Assembly (NCBI RefSeq): GCF_002864685.1
Contig: NZ_NMQZ01000001.1
Location: 1-64,000 of the forward strand
From: Alloalcanivorax mobilis
GTDB taxonomy: Bacteria; Pseudomonadota; Gammaproteobacteria; Pseudomonadales; Alcanivoracaceae
Length of the DNA stretch: 64,000 nucleotides
Direction: 5' to 3'
The notes under the pieces are model-generated. The model was not told the DNA's origin and ran no database searches. It was given only the letters and a program-made list of their open reading frames with translations. Each line of letters opens with the position of its first letter. The first letter of the stretch is position 1. This document shows positions 28,464 through 37,654 of the stretch, piece by piece. The translations under genes and the position numbers were made by a program.

Positions 28464-29327
28464 ATGATCCATAGCATGACCGCCTTCGCCCGTGCCGACC
28501 GCCACCTCGAGGGCGCCAGCCTGGTGTGGGAGATCCGCTCCGTGAACCACCGCTATCTGGAAGTCAGCCCGCGCCTGCCGGACGCCCTGCGCGCCCTGGA
28601 AAACCCGGTGCGGGAACAGCTGCGCAAGCGCCTGGCGCGGGGCAAGGTGGACGTCACCCTGCGCTACCAGACCGACGACTCCGACCCGTGCCTGGAGCTC
28701 AACGAAACGCTGGTCAAGCAACTCTCCGACGCCGCCCGCCGGGTCGGCGATCTGGTGCTGCACGCCGGCCAGGTGAACCCCCTGGAAGTACTGCGCTACC
28801 CCGGCGTGCTCAATCACATCGAAGTGGACGCCGACACCCTCAACGCCACTGCCCTGGAATTGCTCAACGAAGCCCTCGACGCCCTGCTCGACACCCGCGC
28901 CCGGGAAGGCGCGCAACTGGCGAACATGATCCTCGAGCGCCTCGACGGCATCGAAGTGCAAACCGCCCGCGTGCGCCAGGCCCTGCCCGCCATCCGCGAC
29001 GCCCTGCGTGAACGCCTGCGCCAGCGCGTGCAGGACGTGGTCGACAGCCCCGACCCGGACCGCCTGGAGCAAGAACTGGTGATGGCCGCCCAGAAAATGG
29101 ACGTGGACGAAGAACTCGACCGTCTCGCCACCCACGTCACCGAAGTGCGCCGCGTGGTTGAAAAAGGCGGCCAGATCGGCCGACGCCTGGATTTCCTGAT
29201 GCAGGAACTGAACCGCGAGGCCAACACCCTGGCCTCAAAATCGGTGGACGCGGAAACCACGGCGGCGGCGGTGGAATTGAAGGTGCTGATCGAGCAGATG
29301 AGGGAGCAGATTCAGAATATCGAATGA
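28464..29327 (+). CDS. yicC: YicC family endoribonuclease
   Basis: 287 residues. MIHSMTAFARAD is the family start, with WEIRSVNHRYLEVSPRLP close behind and the C-terminal motif GGQIGRRLDFLMQELNREANTLASKS (split over about 235-260). YicC proteins are endoribonucleases implicated in small-RNA turnover. It stands divergent from rph, as in E. coli. A TACACT -10-like box is seen at 28426-28431. Downstream the vapBC region begins, bounded by a direct repeat at 29384. Confidence 0.94.
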   Translation: MIHSMTAFARADRHLEGASLVWEIRSVNHRYLEVSPRLPDALRALENPVREQLRKRLARGKVDVTLRYQTDDSDPCLELNETLVKQLSDAARRVGDLVLHAGQVNPLEVLRYPGVLNHIEVDADTLNATALELLNEALDALLDTRAREGAQLANMILERLDGIEVQTARVRQALPAIRDALRERLRQRVQDVVDSPDPDRLEQELVMAAQKMDVDEELDRLATHVTEVRRVVEKGGQIGRRLDFLMQELNREANTLASKSVDAETTAAAVELKVLIEQMREQIQNIE

Positions 29328-29383
29328 AGTCCGAGGACATCCCTTTTAATCTATAACCCTCTGTTTTAATAAACCTTAACAGC

Positions 29384-29433
29384 ACAGTGACCGATTTTCG
29401 CCGCTTCACGGCTCCAATCCAGTACGAGAGCCG
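29384..29433. repeat. Direct repeat flanking vapBC, left copy
   Basis: ACAGTGACCGATTTTCG, CCGCTTCACGGCTCCAA and GAGAGCCGG run in the same order as in 30106-30157. The two copies flank the vapBC module closely on both sides. They match imperfectly, about three positions in four by eye. Confidence 0.6.
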
Positions 29434-29437
29434 GACG

Positions 29438-29839
29438 CTATGTTTCTCTCAAGGCAGACTCAAGTCCGAGGTGATCAATAAAAGGTATGAAATCGCGATC
29501 CGAAAACAGTAGAGGCAGATCCTTCTCTATGCAGAACGTCGCGATGATCACATCCGCGGTTTTTCTGATTGTGATGCCCTTTTTACGAAGCGCTCGGTAA
29601 TTGTCGGCGCAGATCTCCGCCATATCTTTGCCAAACATTTCGTATTGATCCAGAGCGAGCAGGCTTTGTTTGGTCTGACGATATTGCTTGTCGTTGCGGA
29701 TGCCTTGAAGTATCTCCAGAAATATGAGGTCGCCAATGACGACTGCCCCTTGGACTATCGAGATATCCAGCAAGTCAGTATGCGGGTTCCTGACTCCGTT
29801 GAAATAATCTATCCAGACGCTGGTATCCACCAGTATCAT
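29438..29839 (-). CDS. vapC: VapC-type PIN-domain ribonuclease toxin
   Basis: 133 residues, a PIN-domain endoribonuclease that in VapC toxins cuts tRNA or rRNA. The acidic active site is intact: Asp5 (MILVDTSVWIDYF), Glu near 43 (GDLIFLEILQG), Asp near 95 (TADVIIATFCIE) and Asp near 114 (SDRDF). Its start overlaps the vapB stop by four bases, so toxin and antitoxin are coupled. Target unknown. Confidence 0.93.
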   Translation of the reverse strand: MILVDTSVWIDYFNGVRNPHTDLLDISIVQGAVVIGDLIFLEILQGIRNDKQYRQTKQSLLALDQYEMFGKDMAEICADNYRALRKKGITIRKTADVIIATFCIEKDLPLLFSDRDFIPFIDHLGLESALRET

Positions 29840-30030
29840 CCGGCGCTCCGCATCTCATCCAGGTCACCTTCCCACTTAATTTTGCCTCGTAGCTTCCGGA
29901 TTTCCTGCTGCTTGCTACGCTGGACCAGAAGTTTCAGGCCTCGCTCAACGGCCTCCTTTTTGGTTTCGCAGCCAGAGGCTTTCAGGGCTTCGGCCATTAA
30001 TCGGTCGTCAATGACAATGTTCGTTCTCAT
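29836..30030 (-). CDS. vapB: VapB-type antitoxin
   Basis: 64 residues. MRTNIVIDDRLMAEALKASG is the ribbon-helix-helix DNA-binding part of VapB2/Arc-like antitoxins. The C-terminal KLRGKIKWEGDLDEMR would occupy the toxin active site (a Trp/acidic tail). ATG 30030 is preferred to the upstream in-frame codon at 30078, since the family motif begins there. It is the first gene of the module. Confidence 0.92.
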   Translation of the reverse strand: MRTNIVIDDRLMAEALKASGCETKKEAVERGLKLLVQRSKQQEIRKLRGKIKWEGDLDEMRSAG

Positions 30031-30105
30031 GTGGGCACCCATGTGTATCAATATCGAAATCCATACACAATCTACCACTTTAGATAGAACACAACAATTG
30101 GCTGT

Positions 30106-30157
30106 ACAGCGTCCGATTTTCCGCCGCTTTGCGGCTCCAAACCGGCGCCCGAGCCGG
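30106..30157. repeat. Direct repeat flanking vapBC, right copy
   Basis: ACAGCGTCCGATTTTCC, GCCGCTTTGCGGCTCCAA and GAGCCGG match 29384-29433 in order. This copy contains a perfect GCCGC-TTT-GCGGC hairpin. It lies between vapB and the tetR stop. Confidence 0.6.
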
Positions 30158-30177
30158 GTGTTTGACCCGAGGAAAGG

Positions 30178-30783
30178 TCACTCCGAACCCAATTGCTTCT
30201 CCAAGCCGGCAATGGCGATGCGCGCCACCTCCATTAGCCGTGTCTGGTCCATGCCTTCCCGGGCGCTGGCGGAAAGCCCTGACATCGTGCTGGTGACAAA
30301 GTCGGTGACCGCCGCGGCGCACTCGGGATGGGTGCGGGCGATGAACTGGCGGATCCGGTTACGGCGCTGCTCGGCGACGCGGCGCGCGTGGGTCGCGCTG
30401 TCATCGCCGTCCTGCCCTCGCGCGGCTTCGAGAACAAGACAGCCGCGCTGCTCCGGATCCTGTGTGTAGGTTCTGGCGGCACTCTCCAGCAGGGCCGCCA
30501 GGGCCTGCGCCGGCGGTCGGCCCGGCTGCAAGATGTCATCCAGCGCCAGCGCGGATTGCGCGTAGCGCTCCAGCACTCTTGAGAAAAACGCCGCCTTGCT
30601 GCCGAACGCCTTGTAAAAGCTGGGCGGTTTCACCCCCAGGGCGTCGGTCAGCGCCGCCAACCCCACGGCGTCGTAGCTGCTGGCATGAAACAACCGCTGC
30701 CCTGTGTCCAAGGCGGTTTCCGTGTCGAAGCCACGGGGGCGGCCACGGCGGGCCGGCTGCTTCGCATTTTCTTTAGTGACCAT
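30178..30783 (-). CDS. TetR family transcriptional regulator
   Basis: 201 residues. The N-terminal helix-turn-helix reads LAALTDALGVKPPSFYKAFGSKAAFF (about residues 42-67, split). The C-terminal ligand domain has the TetR_C_6-like look of YcdC/AcrR-type repressors, with a CLVLEAARG segment. It is divergent from an SDR gene with 101 bases between; a palindrome there (30828-30841) is the likely operator, so it probably represses the SDR-dehydrogenase pair and itself. Confidence 0.92.
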   Translation of the reverse strand: MVTKENAKQPARRGRPRGFDTETALDTGQRLFHASSYDAVGLAALTDALGVKPPSFYKAFGSKAAFFSRVLERYAQSALALDDILQPGRPPAQALAALLESAARTYTQDPEQRGCLVLEAARGQDGDDSATHARRVAEQRRNRIRQFIARTHPECAAAVTDFVTSTMSGLSASAREGMDQTRLMEVARIAIAGLEKQLGSE

Positions 30784-30827
30784 TACAAAATCCTTGCGCG
30801 TGCGTTCCGTATGATTTTATAGTGATT

Positions 30828-30841
30828 GCTAACCAATTAGC
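30828..30841. promoter_or_regulatory. TetR operator candidate
   Basis: GCTAA-CCAA-TTAGC is a perfect inverted repeat with five-base arms in the 101-base gap between the divergent tetR and SDR genes, of the size and place of a TetR-family operator. Confidence 0.5.
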
Positions 30842-30884
30842 CAGCCGAGGCACTCTCGGTGCTTTTCGTCCGCGGGAGGACATC

Positions 30885-31736
30885 ATGAACAAGACATGGT
30901 TGATCACCGGTTGCTCCAGTGGCCTCGGTCTACATATTGCTCAGGCCGCCGCCGCCCGTGGCGACAACGTCGTTGCCACGGCCCGCGACCCGGACACGCT
31001 GCGCGACCTCGCCGAGCGTTTTCCGGACCGGGTGCGCACCGCCCGGCTCGACGTTACCGAGCCCGAGTCGGCGGCGGCCGCCATCGCGCTCGCCGAGCGC
31101 GACTTCGGCGGCTTCGATGTGCTGGTCAACAACGCCGGGTATGGCCTGATCGGCGCGCTGGAAGAGGCGGAGCCGGAGGAGTACCGCCCCATGTTCGAGG
31201 TCAATGTTTTCGGCCTGATCGAAACCACGCGGCGGGCCTTGCCGGTGCTGCGCCGCAGGCGCGGAGCCCGCATCGTCAACCTGTCGTCCGGGGCGGGAAT
31301 TTCTGGAGGCGCCGGTTCCGGCCACTACAGTGCCACCAAGTTCGCGGTGGAAGGCCTCTCGGAGGCGCTGGCCAGGGAAGTGGCGCCGCTGGGTGTGCGC
31401 GTGATCATCGTCGAGCCCGGCCCGTTTCGTACCGGGTTTCTGGGGCGCTCCATCGCCACCGCCGAGAGAGAGATGGAGGTCTACGCCGGGACGGCGGGCC
31501 AGCGGCGTGCTTATCGGGAGAGTAATGACGGCAGGCAGGCCGGCGATCCGGAGAAGGCCGCGGCGGTCATCCTGCGGGCGGTCGATGCGGACCATCCGCC
31601 GCTCCATTTACCGCTGGGGCCGGTCGCCTACGGCATCGCCGAGCGCAAGCTCGAAGCGTTCCGCTCGGACATGGAAGCCTGGCGGTCTGTCGCCATTGAT
31701 ACCGACTACGGACCAACAGCAGAGGTGGCGCCATGA
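30885..31736 (+). CDS. SDR family oxidoreductase
   Basis: 283 residues, classical short-chain dehydrogenase. It shows the cofactor motif TGCSSGLG (about 8-15), NNAGYG (about 84-89) and the catalytic Tyr-x-x-x-Lys as HYSATK (Tyr about 148) after the Ser at about 135 in NLSSGAG. The basic residue after the first strand (ARDPD) suggests NADP. ATG 30885 is preceded by GGGAGGA. The stop overlaps the start of the next dehydrogenase by four bases. Probably controlled by the divergent TetR; substrate unknown. Confidence 0.93.
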   Translation: MNKTWLITGCSSGLGLHIAQAAAARGDNVVATARDPDTLRDLAERFPDRVRTARLDVTEPESAAAAIALAERDFGGFDVLVNNAGYGLIGALEEAEPEEYRPMFEVNVFGLIETTRRALPVLRRRRGARIVNLSSGAGISGGAGSGHYSATKFAVEGLSEALAREVAPLGVRVIIVEPGPFRTGFLGRSIATAEREMEVYAGTAGQRRAYRESNDGRQAGDPEKAAAVILRAVDADHPPLHLPLGPVAYGIAERKLEAFRSDMEAWRSVAIDTDYGPTAEVAP

Positions 31737-32599
31737 AGATTGGATTGATCGGCCTGGGCGCAATGGGCCGCGCCATGGCGCGCAATCTGGTTACCGCCGG
31801 GCACACGGTGACGGCCTGGAACCGCTCCGGCGGCGAGCTCGACGGCGTGACGATGGCCTCCACACCGGAGGAGGCTTTTCAGGGCGATGCGGTGCTGACC
31901 ATGCTCTCCGATGACGCGGCGGTGCGCGAGGTGCTGCTGGATGCCGGTGTGCTGGAGCGGGCGAAGCCGGGGCTGACGCATGTCATGACCTCGACCATCT
32001 CGGTGGCGTTTTCGCACCAGTTGGTCGCGCTGCATGCCCGGGCCGGTGTTGATTACATTGCCGCGCCAGTGCTGGGCAGGCCGGATGTGGCGGCCAAAGG
32101 CGAGCTCAATATCCTCGCCGGCGGCGCGCCGGCGGCCATTGAACGCATGCGCCCCGTCTTCGAGGCGATTGGCAAGCGGGTGTGGGCCATGGGAGAGAGC
32201 GCGCCCGCCGCCAATGCCGCCAAGATCGCCTGCAACATGATGATCACCATGGCGATCGAGGCGATGGCGGAAGCGGTGGTGCTGACCGAAGCCAACGGCG
32301 TGGAACGCGATCACTTCTTTGAATTGATCCTCGGCACCCTGTTCGGCGCCCGCTCTTATCACGTCTACTCGGCCAACATTCTGGCGGGGGACTACCAGCC
32401 GGGCTTCAAGGCGACACTCGGCCTCAAGGATCTGCGCCTGGCCAGCGAAGCCGCCGAGCAGGCCGGCGGTTCGTTACCGATGCTGGCCGCGGTGCATGAT
32501 CGCATGCGCGACACCGTCGAGGCGGGTTTTGGCGATAGCGACTGGTCGGCCATGGCCGAGTTCACGATTCAGTCCCGGAAAGCCACACTCGGGAAATAA
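31733..32599 (+). CDS. NAD(P)-dependent beta-hydroxyacid dehydrogenase family protein
   Basis: 288 residues, 3-hydroxyisobutyrate-dehydrogenase/imine-reductase superfamily. The Rossmann motif is GLIGLGAMGRAMARNL (residues 4-19), the substrate loop TSTISVAFS (about 86-94) and the catalytic-Lys helix AANAAKIACNMM (about 159-170). DYIAAPVLGRPDVA is typical of the YfjR-like branch. It overlaps the SDR gene (ATGA), and the two may act in successive oxidation or reduction steps. Substrate unknown. Confidence 0.9.
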   Translation: MKIGLIGLGAMGRAMARNLVTAGHTVTAWNRSGGELDGVTMASTPEEAFQGDAVLTMLSDDAAVREVLLDAGVLERAKPGLTHVMTSTISVAFSHQLVALHARAGVDYIAAPVLGRPDVAAKGELNILAGGAPAAIERMRPVFEAIGKRVWAMGESAPAANAAKIACNMMITMAIEAMAEAVVLTEANGVERDHFFELILGTLFGARSYHVYSANILAGDYQPGFKATLGLKDLRLASEAAEQAGGSLPMLAAVHDRMRDTVEAGFGDSDWSAMAEFTIQSRKATLGK

Positions 32600-32656
32600 C
32601 GCGATGGCTGAATCACTAAAATACACAGTCGCCGCCGAGCAGGCCGCTGATTCGAG

Positions 32657-34027
32657 TCATCGGCCCAGGCTGGCCCGGAACGCCGGGTCATCCAGATAGG
32701 CCACATTGAGCCGGGTCCAGGGCACCCGGGCGCGGCGGTCCACCGAGAAAATCGAGCCGGGGGCAAGCATCACGCCCCGCTCCAGGCAGCGGCGGGTCAG
32801 GTCGTTGGCGTCGGCAATGCCGGGGAAGCGGGCCCAAAGATAGAGGCTCTGTTCCGGTCGATGGAACACATCCGCGCCCAGTTCGTCGAGTACGCGCAGG
32901 CCGGTGACGGTGGCGGCGCGCAGCTTTTCCTGCAGCCGCGACAGATGGCGCAGATAATTCCCTTCTCGCAGAATCACGTCCACGGTGCGTTCGGCGTATT
33001 CGGTGCCGCCGATGTGCAGCAGCATTTTCACGTCCGCCAGTTCACTGATCAGGCCTTCGTCGCCGGCCACGAAGCCAACACGCAGGGCAGCGGAAATCGG
33101 CTTTGAGAAACTGCCCACATAGAGGGTCCGCTTGAGCTGGTCCAGGTTGGAGAGCTTGGTGCAGGTATTGAGCTTGAAGTCGGCCATGGCGTCGTTTTCC
33201 ACCACCAGCAGATTGTGCTTTTCCGCCAGCGCCAGAATGCGCCGGGCCTTGTCCTCGGACAGGTCGGTGCCGGTGGGGTTGTGCCCCACCGATTGCATGA
33301 AAAACAGGGCGGGCTTTTCCCGTTCCAGCCAGCGTTGCAGGGCGTTCAGGTCCGGGCCATCGATGCGGCGGGGCACCGGCAGCATGCGCGCGCCCTGCAG
33401 TTGCAGCTTGCCGAACAGGGGGTAATAGCCGGGGCTTTCCACCAGCACCGGGTCACCGGGTTTGACGAAGCGGCGGATGATCAGATCCATGCCATGGTTG
33501 GCGCCGAAGGTGGTGAGAATCTGTGCCGGCGCCGAATTGATGCCATAGCCGGCCAGCTTTTTTACCAGTTGCTCGCGCAAGCTGGCATTGCCGTAGCGAT
33601 TGCCGTAGCGAAACAGGGTGGTAACGCCCCCGCGCACCACCTGGCGATGAAACCGGTCCAGCCGCATGTCCATCAGCCAGTCCACCGGCGGAAACCCTTC
33701 CCCCAGATGAGAATGACCCGGTTCACGGACCAGTTGCTGGCGCATCATCCAGATGGTGTCCAGGGCGCGGGCGTAGGGCGGCGGCGTCTGGTCGCCCTCG
33801 CCGACGGCGGGTACCGCGCGCACAAAGAAACCGCGCCCGTGGCGGGCCTCCACCAGGCCGTCGGCGGCCAGGTATTCATAGGCGGTGATGACGGTGTTCT
33901 TGGAGTGCCCGTGCAGCCGCATATACTCGCGCAGGGACGGCAGCTTGTCGCCCTCGCGCAGGATACCGCCGGCGATCTGGCCCGCGATATCGGACGCGAT
34001 GTTCTGTGAAAGGGTTTGCCGTCGCAT
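32657..34027 (-). CDS. MocR-type (GntR/aminotransferase) transcriptional regulator
   Basis: 456 residues: an N-terminal winged helix (about 1-75, with [20 protein letters not shown] and ARHGRGFFV) and a fold-type I aminotransferase domain (about 90-456). The PLP-binding Lys lies in [17 protein letters not shown] and the conserved Asn in [10 protein letters not shown], so PLP can probably be bound. ATG 34027 is preferred over the in-frame ATG 34051. It is divergent from the HMG-CoA reductase gene with 139 bases between and a palindrome in the gap, so it is the likely regulator of the mvaAB island. Confidence 0.92.
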   Translation of the reverse strand: MRRQTLSQNIASDIAGQIAGGILREGDKLPSLREYMRLHGHSKNTVITAYEYLAADGLVEARHGRGFFVRAVPAVGEGDQTPPPYARALDTIWMMRQQLVREPGHSHLGEGFPPVDWLMDMRLDRFHRQVVRGGVTTLFRYGNRYGNASLREQLVKKLAGYGINSAPAQILTTFGANHGMDLIIRRFVKPGDPVLVESPGYYPLFGKLQLQGARMLPVPRRIDGPDLNALQRWLEREKPALFFMQSVGHNPTGTDLSEDKARRILALAEKHNLLVVENDAMADFKLNTCTKLSNLDQLKRTLYVGSFSKPISAALRVGFVAGDEGLISELADVKMLLHIGGTEYAERTVDVILREGNYLRHLSRLQEKLRAATVTGLRVLDELGADVFHRPEQSLYLWARFPGIADANDLTRRCLERGVMLAPGSIFSVDRRARVPWTRLNVAYLDDPAFRASLGR

Positions 34028-34067
34028 TTTCCCCCGTCCTCCTGGATGCACCCACTGTTCACGCCAA

Positions 34068-34090
34068 CTGTACCTTTTTCATGGGTACAG
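34068..34090. promoter_or_regulatory. Operator candidate of the mvaAB island
   Basis: CTGTACC and GGTACAG are perfect seven-base arms nine bases apart, located in the gap between the divergent MocR regulator and HMG-CoA reductase genes. It is the obvious candidate binding site of the MocR protein. Confidence 0.6.
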
Positions 34091-34166
34091 GCGCCGATAT
34101 GTTAGATCGAAACCGGCGCGATCACACGCGCCCTCTAACAACAACGCTGCCCAGAAGAGGTCTTCA

Positions 34167-35453
34167 GTGACTGCCAGTTCCCAACTCCCCGGTTTCCGCG
34201 ATCTTTCTCCGTCCGAGCGCCTGGAAGTGCTGCGCCGACAGTTCGGGCTGAGCGAAGAGGACACCGCATTGCTGCGCGACCAGGGCGCGCTGCCCATGGA
34301 CATCGCCGACGGCATGATCGAGAACGTGATCGGCAAGTTCGAGCTGCCCCTGGGGCTGGCCGGTAACTTCATGATCAACGGTCGAGACGTGGTGGTGCCG
34401 ATGGCGGTGGAAGAGCCGTCCGTGGTGGCGGCGGCCTCCTACATGGCCAAGCTGGCCCGGCCGGGGGGTGGCTTCCTGACGTCCAGCAGCGCGCCGTTGA
34501 TGCGTGCCCAGATTCAAATCATCGGCCTGGACAATCCTGCCCATGCCCGCCTGAGCCTGCTGCGCCATCGTCAGCGGATCATCGAGCTGGCCAATAGCAA
34601 GGACGCCCTGCTCAACACGCTGGGCGGCGGTTGTCGGGATCTGGAAGTTCATTTGTTCACCGACAGCCCGCGCGGCCCCATGGTGGTGGCGCATCTGGTG
34701 GTGGACGTGCGCGACGCCATGGGCGCCAACACGGTCAACACCATGGCCGAGGCGGTGGCGCCGCTGATGGAGGAAATCACCGGCGGCAAGGTACGGCTGC
34801 GCATCCTGTCCAATCTGGCCGATCTGCGGCTGGCACGCGCCCAGGTCTCCATCGCCCCCGAACACTTTGAAACAGATGCCTTTGCTGGCGCCGACGTGAT
34901 CGACCGTATCATCGACGCCTATACCTTCGCCGCCATCGACCCGTACCGGGCCGCGACTCACAACAAGGGCATCATGAACGGCATCGATCCGCTGATCGTC
35001 GCCACCGGCAACGACTGGCGGGCGGTGGAGGCCGGCGCCCACGCCTGGGCCTGCCGCAACGGCCATTACGGTTCCCTGACCACCTGGGAGAAGGACGCCC
35101 GCGGGCATCTGGTCGGCACCATCGAAATGCCCATGCCGGTGGGCCTGGTGGGCGGCGCCACCAAAACCCACCCGCTGGCGCAATTGTCCCTGCGACTGCT
35201 CGGCGTGAAAACCTCCCAGGAGCTGTCGGAGATCGCCGTGGCGGTGGGCCTGGCGCAGAATCTGGGCGCCCTGCGCGCGCTGGCCACCGAAGGCATTCAA
35301 CGCGGCCATATGGCGCTGCACGCGCGCAATATCGCGCTGTCCGCCGGCGCTCGGGGCGATGAAGTGGATCAGCTGGTGCGGCAGATGGTGGAGAACCACG
35401 ACGTGCGCGCGGACCGCGCGGAAGCGCTGCTGAAAGCGTTGCGCGACCAATGA
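34167..35453 (+). CDS. mvaA: Hydroxymethylglutaryl-CoA reductase, class II (degradative)
   Basis: 428 residues, the length of the Pseudomonas mevalonii enzyme, which oxidises mevalonate to HMG-CoA with NAD and CoA. Catalytic residues are visible: Glu in [18 protein letters not shown] (about residue 50-80), Lys in [13 protein letters not shown], Asp in VATGNDWR and the C-terminal His in [13 protein letters not shown]. It lacks the membrane domain of class I enzymes. The start is GTG 34167 with AGAAGAGG upstream. Its stop overlaps the HMG-CoA lyase start (ATGA). It diverges from a MocR regulator. Confidence 0.96.
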   Translation: MTASSQLPGFRDLSPSERLEVLRRQFGLSEEDTALLRDQGALPMDIADGMIENVIGKFELPLGLAGNFMINGRDVVVPMAVEEPSVVAAASYMAKLARPGGGFLTSSSAPLMRAQIQIIGLDNPAHARLSLLRHRQRIIELANSKDALLNTLGGGCRDLEVHLFTDSPRGPMVVAHLVVDVRDAMGANTVNTMAEAVAPLMEEITGGKVRLRILSNLADLRLARAQVSIAPEHFETDAFAGADVIDRIIDAYTFAAIDPYRAATHNKGIMNGIDPLIVATGNDWRAVEAGAHAWACRNGHYGSLTTWEKDARGHLVGTIEMPMPVGLVGGATKTHPLAQLSLRLLGVKTSQELSEIAVAVGLAQNLGALRALATEGIQRGHMALHARNIALSAGARGDEVDQLVRQMVENHDVRADRAEALLKALRDQ

Positions 35454-36370
35454 GCGAGGCGGTCCGGCTGGTGGAGGTCGGCGCCCGGGACGGGCTTCAG
35501 AACGAAGCCCGCTCTCTGCCGGCGTCGGTGCGCGCCGGGTTGATCGAGCGCCTGGCCGACGCCGGCTTAACGCACATCGAGGCGGGCGCCTTCGTGTCGC
35601 CGCGCTGGGTGCCGCAAATGGCCGGCACCGACCAGGTGCTGGCCCGGCTGCCGAAGCGTCCGGGTCTGACTTATAGCGTGTTGGTGCCCAACGAGCGCGG
35701 CCTGAGCGCGGCGCTGGCCGCCGGCGCCTCCGAGGTGGCGGTGTTCACCGCCGCCTCGGAGGCGTTCAACCAACGCAATATCAACTGCTCCATCGCCGAA
35801 AGCCTGGCCCGGTTCGAGCCGGTGCTGGCACAGGCGAGAGCCCAGGGCGTGCCGGTGCGAGGCTATGTGTCCTGTGTGCTGGGCTGCCCTTACCAGGGCG
35901 ACGTGCCGGTGGCGCAGGTGGTGCGCGCCGCATCCGGGTTGGCGCGGTTGGGCTGCCATGAAATCAGCCTCGGCGATACCATCGGCGCCGGCGTGCCCTC
36001 GGCGGTGAGACAACTGCTCTCGGCCTGCGCCACGGAACTGCCGCTGGACCAACTGGCGGTGCACTTTCATGACACCCAGGGCATGGCGGTGGCCAACTGC
36101 CTCGCCGCCCTGGAACAGGGCGTGCGCGTGTTCGACAGCTCGGTGTCCGGTTTGGGCGGCTGCCCCTATTCGCCCGGCGCCACCGGCAACGTGGCCAGCG
36201 AGGAGCTGGTGTACCTGTTCGAAGGTCTGGGCCTGAACACCGGCGTGGACCTGGACCGGTTGGTGGCCGCCGGCGACTTTGTGGACCGGCACCTGGGCCG
36301 CGCCACCCAATCCCGGGTGGCGCGGGCCCGCCACGCCGCCAATACGACAATAAATTCGGAGAAGACATGA
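35450..36370 (+). CDS. mvaB: Hydroxymethylglutaryl-CoA lyase
   Basis: 306 residues, TIM-barrel lyase splitting HMG-CoA into acetyl-CoA and acetoacetate. It shows [12 protein letters not shown] (catalytic Arg-Asp), [16 protein letters not shown], the metal-binding HFHDTQG and the signature [17 protein letters not shown] with the catalytic Cys. Length fits mvaB of P. mevalonii. It overlaps mvaA upstream and the CoA-transferase downstream by four bases on each side, so the three are one translational unit. Confidence 0.95.
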   Translation: MSEAVRLVEVGARDGLQNEARSLPASVRAGLIERLADAGLTHIEAGAFVSPRWVPQMAGTDQVLARLPKRPGLTYSVLVPNERGLSAALAAGASEVAVFTAASEAFNQRNINCSIAESLARFEPVLAQARAQGVPVRGYVSCVLGCPYQGDVPVAQVVRAASGLARLGCHEISLGDTIGAGVPSAVRQLLSACATELPLDQLAVHFHDTQGMAVANCLAALEQGVRVFDSSVSGLGGCPYSPGATGNVASEELVYLFEGLGLNTGVDLDRLVAAGDFVDRHLGRATQSRVARARHAANTTINSEKT

Positions 36371-37596
36371 TCGATAACACCGGCCTGACCATGCCGCCAA
36401 AGGGCGCGCTCAAGGATGTCATCATCCTCGACCTGACCCGCGTCGTGGCCGGCCCCTACTGCGCCATGCTGCTTGCCGACATGGGCGCCACGGTGATCAA
36501 GATCGAGCATCCTCGCGACCCGGATCTGACGCGCGCTTTTCCTCCGGCCCTCGGCGCAAGCGACGACGCCATCAGCGGCTTCTTCGCGCAATACAACCGA
36601 AACAAGATGGCGATCAGCCTCGACCTCAAAGCGGCCGCCGGGCGGCAACTGTTCCTGGAGATGGTGGCCAAAGCGCACATCGTTCTGGAGAATTTCCGGC
36701 CCGGCACCATGAACAAACTGGACCTGGGTTACGACGTGCTCAAAGCGGCCAACCCGGCCATCGTCATGACCTCGATCAGCGGCTTCGGCCAGATTGGCGC
36801 CAACGCGCCGCGCCCGGCGTTCGACAGCAGCGCCCAGGCGTCCGGCGGCCTGTGGTCGATGAACGGCACCGTGGAGGAACCGATGCGCGTGGGCACCGTG
36901 CTCGGTGATCTGAGCGCCGCACTGTACGGCGCCATCGGCGCCCTGGGCGCGCTGCGCGAAGCGGAACGCAGCGGCCAGGGCCAGCAGGTGGACATCTCCC
37001 AACAGGACTCGATCATCTCGCTCACCGAAAACGCCCTGGTCAACTACACCACCACCGGCAAAGTAGCGGTGCCGGAAGGCAATGGCCACCCATTCGTTAA
37101 ACCCTACGGGCGCTTTGCCTGCAAGGACGGCTATGTGTTCTTCGGTGCCTACACGGACAAGTTCTGGCGGGAGGCCTGCCTGGTGTTCGGCGACGAAGCC
37201 CTGATCAACGATCCGGAAATCGACACCATGGCCAAGCGCTTCGACCACGAGGTCTATCAGCGCCGGGTGCATCCGGTGGTGGAACGCTGGTGCGCCGCCT
37301 ATACCAAGGACGAACTGGAAACCATGACCGGCTCCCGGTTCCCCCTGTCGCCGATCAAAACCATCGATGAGGTGGTCGAGGACCCGCACGTTCGTGAACG
37401 GGACATGGTCATTCCAGTGGAATATCGCGGCACCCGTTTCCAGGTGTTCGGCAACCCGGTGAAGATGTCCGGCGGCACCAACGAACGGGATGCCCGCGCC
37501 CCCACCGTGGGCGAGTCCAACCAGGCGGTGTATCAGGGCTGGCTGGGCCGCTCGGAGGAGGAATTGGAAGCATTGCGGAGGGACGGCGTGGTGTAA
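36367..37596 (+). CDS. CaiB/BaiF family (class III) CoA-transferase
   Basis: 409 residues. The family start reads LKDVIILDLTRVVAGPYCAMLLADMGATVIKIEHP (about residues 17-50, split), with NRNKMAISLDLK, ENFRPGTM and the catalytic Asp region ARPAFDSSAQASGGL (Asp about 156). These enzymes move CoA between carboxylic acids (for example succinyl-CoA to a dicarboxylate). In an operon with HMG-CoA reductase and lyase, HMG, methylglutaconate or a related acid is a reasonable acceptor, but this is inference. Its start overlaps mvaB; a 58-base gap separates it from dctP. Confidence 0.92.
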   Translation: MIDNTGLTMPPKGALKDVIILDLTRVVAGPYCAMLLADMGATVIKIEHPRDPDLTRAFPPALGASDDAISGFFAQYNRNKMAISLDLKAAAGRQLFLEMVAKAHIVLENFRPGTMNKLDLGYDVLKAANPAIVMTSISGFGQIGANAPRPAFDSSAQASGGLWSMNGTVEEPMRVGTVLGDLSAALYGAIGALGALREAERSGQGQQVDISQQDSIISLTENALVNYTTTGKVAVPEGNGHPFVKPYGRFACKDGYVFFGAYTDKFWREACLVFGDEALINDPEIDTMAKRFDHEVYQRRVHPVVERWCAAYTKDELETMTGSRFPLSPIKTIDEVVEDPHVRERDMVIPVEYRGTRFQVFGNPVKMSGGTNERDARAPTVGESNQAVYQGWLGRSEEELEALRRDGVV

Positions 37597-37654
37597 CGTC
37601 GCCCCTTCTCTTATCTGTTAAAAAAACCATTAAACAACAAAATAAGGTACCGCT

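Noticed and set aside
32657-34027. Calling the gene an aminotransferase
   Set aside because: The N-terminal winged helix and its divergent position make it a MocR regulator.
34167-36370. Reading HMG-CoA reductase as isoprenoid biosynthesis
   Set aside because: It is the class II form directly coupled to HMG-CoA lyase; no HMG-CoA synthase or mevalonate kinase is near, so a catabolic role is better.
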